Shown here piece by piece: positions 1 through 5,005 of a stretch of 14,608 nt of DNA. Position 1 is the first letter of the stretch, and every line of letters begins with the position of its first letter. The notes under the pieces were generated by a model. That model had not been told where the DNA came from and ran no database searches. It saw only the letters and a list, made by a program, of their open reading frames with translations. Source of the DNA: Clostridiales bacterium (GTDB taxonomy: Bacteria > Bacillota > Clostridia > Oscillospirales > Ruminococcaceae). The stretch is from the NCBI GenBank assembly GCA_012800685.1, contig JAAZIT010000298.1, forward strand, positions 1 through 14,608, in the 5' to 3' direction. The position numbers and the translations under genes are program-made.

Positions 1-41
1 ATAAGATATAAGATATAATATAATAGGAGGTAATATGTTAA

Positions 42-242
42 ATGGAAAACAATAAAAAAGAGTTAGAGAAACGTTACGAAGAAGAAATGAGGAATTTTAA
101 GCCAGTTACGATACAGGATTTGGATTGCAAGGATTGTGCTTTTGCCTTTAAAGAACCCAACTTGATTTCAGTATGTGAGATATTTCCGAGGCAAAAACCG
201 GGAAATGTATTGTACGGTGAAAAATGCGACCAGCATAGTTAG
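42..242 (+). CDS. Small four-cysteine phage protein, function unknown
   Basis: A 66-residue protein with a charged N-terminal helix (about residues 5-18) and a C-terminal part with cysteines at 29, 32, 45 and 62 (CxxC, then C, then C followed by a His at 65). This pattern suggests a small zinc-binding fold. The 'KPGNVLYGEKC' ending resembles small cysteine proteins I recall from clostridial phages between the head-morphogenesis and scaffold genes; that is family memory, not a search result. The Shine-Dalgarno AGGAGG is at 25-30. An ATG at 35 sits closer to it but opens only a six-codon frame, so the ATG at 42 (11-nt spacing) is the start of the real gene. It is probably the last gene of the upstream head module before the accessory block. 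Confidence 0.75.
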   Translation: MENNKKELEKRYEEEMRNFKPVTIQDLDCKDCAFAFKEPNLISVCEIFPRQKPGNVLYGEKCDQHS

Positions 243-274
243 AAAATAATTTAAAAATATTTTTTAAAAAACTG

Positions 275-303
275 TGTACATTTAACAAAGTATATGGTAT
301 GAT
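275..303 (+). promoter_or_regulatory. Promoter P1 of the accessory block (extended -10)
   Basis: The -35-like TGTACA is at 275-280. A 17-nt spacer follows, then TATGAT at 298-303 preceded by TGG, giving an extended -10. A/T tracts directly upstream (250-271) look like an UP element. The same layout recurs at 964-992 and 1419-1447. The distance from the -35 to the ATG of the next gene (350) is 75 nt, as in the other two copies. Transcription should begin near 310. Confidence 0.8.
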
Positions 304-310
304 GTATGTA

Positions 311-324
311 AGGTTAAATAAACC
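311..324 (+). promoter_or_regulatory. Conserved GGTT/AACC element at the transcript start (copy 1)
   Basis: AGGTTAAATAAACC lies about 7 nt after the -10, at the expected 5' end of the RNA. GGTT and AACC can pair around a 5-nt loop. The element recurs at 999-1014 and, slightly changed, at 1454-1469. It could be an operator half-site pair, a short 5' stabilising hairpin, or simply part of a duplicated leader. Confidence 0.5.
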
Positions 325-349
325 AAATAAAACATTCGGAGGAGTAAAA

Positions 350-694
350 ATGAAAAGAGAAGAATTAGAATTAATGCTTGCAAGTATGAGCGAAGAAGAT
401 TGCGAAAAGGTATACGACGAATTGGATGAAAGGTTAGCAAATGAAAAAGATGCATTTTATCCAGAGTATATTGAGATGGCAACTTTATTAGACGAAAGAC
501 TATATGAGCTTGCACATGACGATGTTGAAGAACAAATGCTTAAGGATTTAGGTTTTATAATTAAGAGCTATGGTAACATGAGCAAAACGCATGCAGTTGA
601 AATTGGAAAGTACAGGTTTGGATTTGGAGCAATTTTGTTAATAAATGGAAAAGAATTTATGTACCAAGGCAAATTGCCTGAAAGTATAAAATAA
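350..694 (+). CDS. Accessory (moron) protein A, 114 aa, unknown function
   Basis: I do not recognise this protein. Residues 1-65 are strongly acidic and should be mostly helical. The last ~45 residues are richer in aromatic and beta-prone residues (around 'GKYRFGFGAILLING'). No signal peptide, membrane segment or known DNA-binding motif is visible. The ATG at 350 is chosen because GGAGGAG (338-344) lies six nt before it; the in-frame ATG at 299 overlaps the promoter -10 and has no ribosome site. It is the first gene of a two-gene unit driven by P1, with protein B starting 19 nt after its stop. A small acidic protein under a private strong promoter inside a late operon is typical of phage morons, including known inhibitors of host defence, but nothing here proves that role. 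Confidence 0.8.
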   Translation: MKREELELMLASMSEEDCEKVYDELDERLANEKDAFYPEYIEMATLLDERLYELAHDDVEEQMLKDLGFIIKSYGNMSKTHAVEIGKYRFGFGAILLINGKEFMYQGKLPESIK

Positions 695-713
695 ACATTC
701 GGAGGGATTAGAA

Positions 714-911
714 ATGTTAAAGAATACGAAAGATGCAATTGAGTTTAAGAGCACAGAAACAAGAGGCAAAGTAAAAAGAGAGTTTATAACGACAATGGAA
801 GGGATAGCAAACTTTAGTGGATATGTTGAGGCTTTAAGAGACATGGGGTTAATAACAGAACAAGAAAGAAAGCAAACCATAAATGAATTTAGTTCAAAAA
901 TATTACAATAA
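714..911 (+). CDS. Accessory (moron) protein B, 65 aa, unknown function
   Basis: An unrecognised small protein, charged and predicted helical, with a C-terminal helix pair around 'GYVEALRDMGLITEQERK'. No membrane segment, signal peptide or cysteine motif is seen. GGAGGG at 701-706 precedes the ATG by seven nt. It is the second gene of the P1 unit and has no promoter of its own. Its ribosome-site block (691-706) nonetheless nearly copies the one in front of protein A (ACATTCGGAGG in both), as though the two genes were built on duplicated leaders. A GC-rich hairpin follows at 915-935. Confidence 0.75.
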   Translation: MLKNTKDAIEFKSTETRGKVKREFITTMEGIANFSGYVEALRDMGLITEQERKQTINEFSSKILQ

Positions 912-914
912 GGC

Positions 915-935
915 AGGGGCCTACGGGTCCCCCTT
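915..935 (+). terminator. Probable intrinsic terminator of unit 1
   Basis: AGGGGCC, a short loop and GGGTCCCCCTT form a GC-rich imperfect hairpin directly after the stop codon of protein B. A TTAAATTATTTT tail follows. The tail is interrupted by A residues, so the efficiency is uncertain, but the hairpin stands out in this A+T-rich sequence and sits just before promoter P2. Confidence 0.6.
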
Positions 936-963
936 AAATTATTTTAAAAAATGAAAATAACTG

Positions 964-992
964 TGTACAACCAATACAATTTGTGGTATAAT
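964..992 (+). promoter_or_regulatory. Promoter P2 of the accessory block (extended -10)
   Basis: TGTACA at 964-969, a 17-nt spacer and a perfect TATAAT at 987-992 with TGG in front make a strong vegetative-type extended -10 promoter. The upstream stretch (936-960) is rich in A tracts. The ATG of the downstream gene is 75 nt from the start of TGTACA, matching P1 and P3 exactly. Confidence 0.85.
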
Positions 993-998
993 TAAAAC

Positions 999-1014
999 AG
1001 GTTAACAAACAACC
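999..1014 (+). promoter_or_regulatory. Conserved GGTT/AACC element at the transcript start (copy 2)
   Basis: AGGTTAACAAACAACC starts about 7 nt after the P2 -10. Its GGTT and AACC arms are the same as in copy 1 (311-324), here around a 7-nt loop. Being present in three leaders makes it a candidate operator or 5' stabilising stem. Confidence 0.5.
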
Positions 1015-1038
1015 AATAAAACTATCGGAGGATTTAAA

Positions 1039-1374
1039 ATGTTAAAAGAAATAAGAGAAAAATTAGAAAGCTTAGGAATAGCAAACGAAGAAATTGAGAG
1101 AGCAGAAAGCATATTGAAAAAATATAGCGGCATTAACAGAGAATTTGCAGCAAGTTTATATAATGACAATAATATCAGAAGAAAAATGAAAGCTAACAAC
1201 TTATGGAATAGCAAGGATATGGGAATTGAATTTAGTAGCAGGTACTTAGGCAAGGCTGAATGTAAAGTTACAAAACAAAACGTATGGGCAAAAGGAAATA
1301 AAATAAGATTATACTTTGATGTAACAGTAGATGGAATGTTTACAAGTACAGGGCATTATATAGAATTAAAATAG
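1039..1374 (+). CDS. Accessory (moron) protein C, 111 aa, unknown function
   Basis: An unrecognised protein. The N-terminal third (residues 1-35) is helical and charged, with a leucine/isoleucine spacing that allows a short coiled coil. The middle contains 'INREFAASLYNDNNIRRKM', and the C-terminal 40 residues are beta-prone ('NKIRLYFDVTVDG'). It is richer in lysine and arginine than its neighbours. GGAGG at 1027-1031 lies seven nt before the ATG. It is the only gene of its unit, bounded by promoter P2 and a UUCG-capped hairpin overlapping its stop codon. No catalytic or transmembrane motif is visible. Expression as a lone, independently controlled small protein fits a moron. Confidence 0.8.
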   Translation: MLKEIREKLESLGIANEEIERAESILKKYSGINREFAASLYNDNNIRRKMKANNLWNSKDMGIEFSSRYLGKAECKVTKQNVWAKGNKIRLYFDVTVDGMFTSTGHYIELK

Positions 1375-1387
1375 GCCTTCGGGCTTT
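1373..1387 (+). terminator. UUCG-tetraloop hairpin, possible terminator of unit 2
   Basis: AGGCC-TTCG-GGCTT forms a five-pair stem (one G-U) closed by the very stable C(UUCG)G tetraloop and overlaps the stop codon at 1372-1374. Only TTTAT follows before an A-rich stretch, so the U tract is poor. It may act as a weak terminator or a 3' stabilising stem. Confidence 0.55.
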
Positions 1388-1418
1388 ATAAAAAAATTAA
1401 AAAAATTAAAAATAAATG

Positions 1419-1447
1419 TGTACAAACAGTATAACTTATGGTATAAT
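1419..1447 (+). promoter_or_regulatory. Promoter P3 of the accessory block (extended -10)
   Basis: TGTACA at 1419-1424, 17 nt, then TATAAT at 1442-1447 preceded by TGG. A tracts (1388-1416) lie directly upstream. Distances match P1 and P2: 52 nt from the -10 start to the ATG and 75 nt from the -35 start to the ATG at 1494. Confidence 0.85.
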
Positions 1448-1453
1448 TAATAT

Positions 1454-1469
1454 AGGTTAATAAATAACT
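1454..1469 (+). promoter_or_regulatory. Conserved GGTTA/TAAC element at the transcript start (copy 3)
   Basis: AGGTTAATAAATAACT is the P3 counterpart of the elements at 311 and 999. The first half is identical (AGGTTAA). The second half has TAACT instead of AACC, so the pairing here is GTTA/TAAC around five nt. The pairing potential is kept even though the bases differ, which slightly favours a structural or operator role. Confidence 0.45.
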
Positions 1470-1493
1470 AATAAATCCTATGGAGGTAGAAAG

Positions 1494-1715
1494 ATGTTAA
1501 TATTTAAAGAAATTTATGACCGCTTAATAGAATTACAAAAAGAGGTTGAAACAGAGTTAAAAAAGAAAGGTTTGAAATTGGACCCGACACAAGGAAATTC
1601 ATGGGAAGCTGCAGCATACATATATGAAAGAAACGAATTAGGACATGAATACTCAGCAGAACAATGGGTGAAAGAAACATACGAGAATTACCCGGAAGAT
1701 TTCATAGAAGCATAA
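1494..1715 (+). CDS. Accessory (moron) protein D, 73 aa, unknown function
   Basis: An unrecognised acidic protein. Residues 1-27 form a charged amphipathic helix with heptad-like hydrophobics ('IYDRLIELQKEVETELKKK'). The C-terminal half is rich in aromatic and acidic residues ('SAEQWVKETYENYPEDF'). There are no cysteines and no membrane segment. GGAGGT at 1482-1487 is six nt before the ATG. It is the single gene of the third unit, with promoter P3 in front and a good terminator at 1742-1770 behind. Size, acidity and private control resemble phage-encoded inhibitors of host systems; that comparison is inference only. Confidence 0.75.
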   Translation: MLIFKEIYDRLIELQKEVETELKKKGLKLDPTQGNSWEAAAYIYERNELGHEYSAEQWVKETYENYPEDFIEA

Positions 1716-1741
1716 AAAAATAGTAAATCAGTTTTTAGAGG

Positions 1742-1770
1742 AAAGCTCTTGCAAGTTAGCAGGGGTTTTT
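1742..1770 (+). terminator. Rho-independent terminator closing the accessory block
   Basis: CTCTTGC (1746-1752), loop AAGTTA and GCAGGGG (1759-1765) form a seven-pair stem including G-U pairs, directly followed by TTTTT. AAAG at 1742-1745 can extend the stem into the U run. This is the clearest terminator in the window and separates the accessory block from the scaffold gene. Confidence 0.8.
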
Positions 1771-1879
1771 CTATGTTTATATAGATAAGTCATTTTACCA
1801 ATTGCTGACGGTAAAGAACAATTGGATAGTAGCCTGACCAGAGGCAGTAATTCTGGAGTATGAATTGGAGGAGAATAAA
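1771..1879 (+). promoter_or_regulatory. Untranslated leader upstream of the scaffold gene, with dyads
   Basis: A 109-nt stretch without a credible gene. It holds a perfect 7-nt inverted repeat, CCAATTG (1798-1804) and CAATTGG (1819-1825), and a second smaller one, CCAGAG (1838-1843) and TTCTGG (1851-1856). CCAATT could alternatively pair with AATTGG at 1863-1868, which touches the scaffold ribosome site. No convincing promoter is visible, although a terminator lies just upstream. The dyads may be chance in A+T-rich DNA. Confidence 0.4.
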
Positions 1880-2536
1880 ATGCAAAAAGAAAAGATGTTA
1901 GAAAAACTAAGACTACAGTTATTCGCTGAAGGCGGCAATGAAGGCGGAGCTGGTGAAGAAGGCGGAGCCGGAGGAGCTGGCGAAGAGAATAAAGGTAGCA
2001 AAGAGGACAAAATGTTTACACAGGCAGAATTAAACGCAATAGCTAAAAAAGAAAAGGAAGCTGGTAAGAAAGCCATTTTAAAAGAACTTGGGTTTGAGGA
2101 TATTAAGTCAGTGAAAGAGGGCTTAGAGGAATTAAGGAAATGGCAGGACAGTCAAAAGACTGAAGCTGAGAAAGTGGCTGCTGCTTTAAAAGCACAAGAG
2201 AAAGCAGCGGCGGAAGCTCAAAAGAAACTGGAATTGGCAGAGGCGAAATTGACAGCAATAAAAATGGGAGTGAATCCTGCTTATGTCGATGATGTAGTAG
2301 CTTTGTCAATGTTGAAGGTTTCTGATGAGAAAGATTTGGCAACAGTTTTGGAGGAAATGAAAAAGACATATCCTAACTTTTTTAGCGAAGAAGAGCCTGG
2401 GCAAGAAGATAAGGGAACTGGTAGCAAACTTGGTGGGAAAAAAGGAAAGGTAGAGGTAGAAGGTATCGGTGAAAGACTTGCTAAAAAGCAAGGAGCAGCA
2501 ATAGCTGCAATTAAGAAGAATCCATATTTTGATTAG
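1880..2536 (+). CDS. Phage capsid scaffold protein (Gp20/DUF4355-like)
   Basis: The protein (218 aa from this start) should direct procapsid assembly and leave or be lost before DNA packaging. The N-terminus carries 'LRLQLFAEGG', a motif I know from scaffold and capsid precursors of Bacillota phages. A Gly/Glu-rich linker (about residues 14-34) with GGAGEE-like repeats follows, then 'FTQAELNAIAKKEKEAGKKAILKELG' (about 41-66), typical of Gp20-like scaffolds. Next is a long Ala/Lys/Glu coiled coil (about 80-125), then a helical, charged C-terminus. ATG 1880 is chosen because GGAGGAG (1867-1873) is six nt upstream; the in-frame TTG at 1865 overlaps that site. The position directly ahead of decoration and major capsid genes supports the call. 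Confidence 0.88.
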   Translation: MQKEKMLEKLRLQLFAEGGNEGGAGEEGGAGGAGEENKGSKEDKMFTQAELNAIAKKEKEAGKKAILKELGFEDIKSVKEGLEELRKWQDSQKTEAEKVAAALKAQEKAAAEAQKKLELAEAKLTAIKMGVNPAYVDDVVALSMLKVSDEKDLATVLEEMKKTYPNFFSEEEPGQEDKGTGSKLGGKKGKVEVEGIGERLAKKQGAAIAAIKKNPYFD

Positions 2537-2552
2537 AAGGAGGAAGTAAATA

Positions 2553-2924
2553 ATGATTAAAAAAGACTATACGACGCCGAAACAAATATTATTCAATGTA
2601 CAAAACCAAGTGTCCATTGGAGTAATAGTTGCTGACACAGGAGTTACAGCAGTTGATGGCAAGAAGATAATAAAAGCAGGAACTCCTGTCGGAGGAGAGA
2701 CAAATGTTTTAGTAAACAGAAGTACTCCGGTAGTTGTTACAAATACAGCAGCTAATGGGGCAAACGCACAAGGTGTTTTATTGCATGATGTTGATGTTAC
2801 GAACGGAGAAGCAAATGGGACAATGTTGATTTGGGGATTTGTGAACTTGGATAGATTGGATGTCGTGCCTGTCACAGAAGCAATAGCAGCTTTAGAGGGT
2901 AAGATAACTTTCTTAAGAGATTAA
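2553..2924 (+). CDS. Probable head decoration protein
   Basis: A 123-residue, beta-rich protein without catalytic motifs. Residues 35-60 ('KKIIKAGTPVGG') and 73-100 ('AQGVLLHDVDVT', then 'NGTMLIWGFVNLDRL') follow the plan of small capsid-decorating proteins: an initial value or offset statement, then a 'GVLLxDVDVT' strand and a final 'GFVNLDRL' strand. Such proteins trimerise on the outside of the mature shell and stiffen it. The gene lies between scaffold and major capsid genes, the usual place. AAGGAGG at 2537-2543 precedes the ATG. A head fibre protein is the main alternative. Confidence 0.72.
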   Translation: MIKKDYTTPKQILFNVQNQVSIGVIVADTGVTAVDGKKIIKAGTPVGGETNVLVNRSTPVVVTNTAANGANAQGVLLHDVDVTNGEANGTMLIWGFVNLDRLDVVPVTEAIAALEGKITFLRD

Positions 2925-2942
2925 TTAGGGAGGTAGAAGAAT

Positions 2943-4025
2943 ATGACTATATTTGATTTAGTAAAATCAGCTGAACTTGCAGCATATTGGAATGAGTTGA
3001 CGAAAGATAGACAGCCTTATTTGGGGGAAACATTATTCCCAGATGATAAGAAATTGGGCTTAGATTTAAAATGGATTAAGGGCAGCAAGGGATTACCAAT
3101 CGTATTAAAACCAAGCGCATTTGATGCGGCAGCTGTTCCACGTCCGAGAATTGGATTTAGCACTTTAAGCACGCAAATGCCATTCTTCAAAGAATCAATG
3201 TATATTGATGAGGCATTACGTCAAGAGCTTAATATGGTGTTAGAAACGAATAATCAGGCATATATTGATTCAGTTGTCAACAGAGTGTTTAATGACCAAA
3301 TAGCATTGCTAGAAGGTGCAAGAGCACGTAGAGAAATGATGAGAATGATGGCATTGACAACTGGTATGATTAGCATAACTGCTAACGGTCAGAATTACGA
3401 TTATGATTACGGTTTAGACCCTGTTATAAACAAGGCAACGGTTGATGTATCTTGGGCTGACACAGAAAATGCTCATCCTGTAAATGACATTAGAGGATGG
3501 CAAGATAAAATCGAGGATGCGACTGGCGTTAGACCGACGAGAGCTGTTTGCTCAAGAAAGACTTGGGGATATCTGTTAAATAACTTAGAAATCAAGAAGA
3601 ACATTTTTGCCGCTTCAGGTGGGCAAGGGCAAATGAATGATGCAAGATTGAATCAGCATTTGTTGGATGAGTTGGATTTAAGAGTTGTTGTTTATAGCAA
3701 GAGATATGCGGATGAAACAGGTGCAACATTTGCTTATGTACCAGACGACACATTTGTTTTATTCCCAGAAGGAACTTTAGGAAAGTCTTGGTTTGGTACA
3801 ACTCCTGAGGAAAGTGATTTAATGGCATCTCAAGTTGCTAATGTTTCGATAGTTGAAACAGGTGTGGCAATTACGACAATAGAAAAAGCTGACCCAGTGA
3901 ATGTTGAGACAAAAGTAACAATGATAAACTTACCTTCCTTTGAGGCAGCTGACCAAGTGCATATTGCCGACGTTGTTATTGCTGATGAAGACGACGACGA
4001 TGACGATGAAGGAGAAGAAGAATAG
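2943..4025 (+). CDS. Major capsid protein, E family
   Basis: The 360-residue shell protein, of HK97-like fold. The N-terminal part contains 'YLGETLFPDDKKLGLDLKWIKG' split across residues 27-48 and 'GLPIVLKPSAFDAAAVPR' at 50-67, signatures of the E-family major capsid proteins of Gram-positive phages. The middle 'GVRPTRAVCSRKTWGYL' and C-terminal 'FGTTPEESDL' segments also fit. GGGAGG in front of the ATG supports the start, 18 nt after the decoration gene. An unusual feature is the very acidic C-terminal tail: 12 of the last 13 residues are Asp or Glu, encoded by GAC/GAT/GAA repeats (3984-4022). I do not remember this as a standard part of the family. Confidence 0.92.
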   Translation: MTIFDLVKSAELAAYWNELTKDRQPYLGETLFPDDKKLGLDLKWIKGSKGLPIVLKPSAFDAAAVPRPRIGFSTLSTQMPFFKESMYIDEALRQELNMVLETNNQAYIDSVVNRVFNDQIALLEGARARREMMRMMALTTGMISITANGQNYDYDYGLDPVINKATVDVSWADTENAHPVNDIRGWQDKIEDATGVRPTRAVCSRKTWGYLLNNLEIKKNIFAASGGQGQMNDARLNQHLLDELDLRVVVYSKRYADETGATFAYVPDDTFVLFPEGTLGKSWFGTTPEESDLMASQVANVSIVETGVAITTIEKADPVNVETKVTMINLPSFEAADQVHIADVVIADEDDDDDDEGEEE

Positions 4026-4051
4026 AAGAATAATGGGGAGGACTGAGGGCA

Positions 4052-4348
4052 ATGATTAAAATTGTAAATAGTCAAGGCGCGGAAAGGCTGGTGACAGCTG
4101 GCGCCTTCAATTCATTTTTTAAGAGACAAGGTTGGAAGATAAAAGACAAAAAGCCCATGGTTAAAGTTAAAGAAATTGATGAAGAGTTTGATGAAGATGA
4201 CTTTGATTTTGAAGAAGATAAACCATTGGAGAAGATGACTTTGAAAGAGTTGAAGAATTATGCAGATTTAAGCGACATAGATATTACAGGCCTGACAAGC
4301 AAGAAACAAATAATAGAAGCAATCAAAGCAGCTGAAGAAATATTATGA
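4052..4348 (+). CDS. Small head-module protein with Rho-N/SAP-like C-terminus
   Basis: A 98-residue protein in three parts: a small N-terminal beta/turn segment (1-35), an acidic linker around 42-60 ('EIDEEFDEDDFDFEED') and a C-terminal helix-turn-helix-like segment (about 61-98, 'MTLKELKNYADLSDIDITGLTSKKQIIEAI'). The last part matches the Rho termination factor N-terminal/SAP-like fold often found in the gene just after the major capsid gene. Its role in head assembly is not established. The start has a GGGGAGG (4035-4041), with GAGGG (4045-4049) closer to the ATG. A nested GC-rich hairpin lies in codons 8-19. Confidence 0.78.
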   Translation: MIKIVNSQGAERLVTAGAFNSFFKRQGWKIKDKKPMVKVKEIDEEFDEDDFDFEEDKPLEKMTLKELKNYADLSDIDITGLTSKKQIIEAIKAAEEIL

Positions 4349-4367
4349 TAAGGGGGAGGTGTCGGCT

Positions 4368-4619
4368 ATGAATGATTTGCTTGTTTTAAAAATGGAGTTA
4401 AGAGAAGAGGATACTCCGTTTTTCACGGACGAACAACTCAAGTATTATTTGTCTAAAAATGGAAATGACATTAAAGCAACTATTTATGAATGTTTAATTT
4501 TGAAGTCAGAAGATACGACACTAAGTATAAGCGGAATGAATACGGCTGACACTTCTTCATACTTTAAAAGGTTAGCAAGCAGATATAGGCCGAATAATTC
4601 AGGTTCGTTAGGTGGTTGA
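4368..4619 (+). CDS. Head-tail connector (adaptor) protein, gp6-like
   Basis: The 83-residue protein has helical segments and a C-terminal 'SYFKRLASRYRPNNSGSLGG', like the small adaptor proteins that bind under the portal ring. Key pattern: 'FFTDEQLKYYLSKNGNDIKATIYECLILKS' split over residues 20-50, a typical helix-turn-helix pair of gp6-like connectors. ATG 4368 is chosen, with GGGGGAGG (4352-4359) eight nt away; the in-frame GTG at 4359 lies inside that ribosome site. The gene follows the capsid genes and precedes the stopper, which is the standard position. Confidence 0.75.
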   Translation: MNDLLVLKMELREEDTPFFTDEQLKYYLSKNGNDIKATIYECLILKSEDTTLSISGMNTADTSSYFKRLASRYRPNNSGSLGG

Positions 4620-4621
4620 TT

Positions 4622-5005
4622 ATGAACAGGAATATTGGGTTTCAGAAGAATGTATTAAGGCGTAATATTTTGTGGAACGGAAAGCTTTATGAGTTTAAGC
4701 GGAATAAAGTAAATAAGTATGGTGAGAAACAGGATGGCCAGTATGAAGATAAGACATATTTAGTTAAGGGCATATTCCACAAAGTGACTTTGCGTAATTT
4801 ATATATAGCTATTGATGGTGGAGAAGCTGCAAGAGTGCAATCAAAATCAGCTCCAATGATAGTTTGTTTGTTCGACGATATATCCTCTAAGCTAAAAATT
4901 GATGATAAACTGATGATGAATGGACAGCTATATAGGGTCAACGGAATTGAAGATATTAATGGAGAACAGGCTTTTTTGGATATAAGCTTGGAGGTGATTG
5001 CATGA
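4622..5005 (+). CDS. Head-tail stopper (head closure) protein
   Basis: A 127-residue beta-rich protein placed where head-closure proteins stand: after the adaptor and before the HK97 gp10-like gene. It contains 'YEFKRNKVNKYGEKQDGQ' near the N-terminus, 'IKGIFH'-like strands and a C-terminal 'DKLMMNGQLYRVNGIEDING', resembling the small barrel of stopper proteins that plug the DNA channel. The ATG at 4622, two nt after the preceding stop, is preferred over the TTG at 4616; AGGTGG at 4610-4615 serves it. Its stop overlaps the next start (ATGA), indicating translational coupling. The call rests largely on gene order. Confidence 0.7.
   Translation: MNRNIGFQKNVLRRNILWNGKLYEFKRNKVNKYGEKQDGQYEDKTYLVKGIFHKVTLRNLYIAIDGGEAARVQSKSAPMIVCLFDDISSKLKIDDKLMMNGQLYRVNGIEDINGEQAFLDISLEVIA

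Noticed and set aside
14..24. Two overlapping TATAAT-like sequences at the window start
   Set aside because: They lie right against the ribosome site, so a transcript starting there would have almost no leader, and any -35 would be outside the window. They are probably part of an A+T-rich gap.
562..1374. Weak resemblance of the C-terminal beta-prone ends of accessory proteins A and C
   Set aside because: Only a few residues align by eye (K-x-R-x-x-F, then D/N-G), which is too little to claim homology.
1750..1786. Possible promoter between the terminator and the scaffold leader (TTGCAA with TATGTT)
   Set aside because: The -35-like part lies in the terminator stem and the -10 match is poor; not supported.
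3830..4075. Minus-strand open frame with a long serine run
   Set aside because: The serine run is the antisense of the GAC/GAT/GAA acidic tail of the capsid gene; not a real gene.
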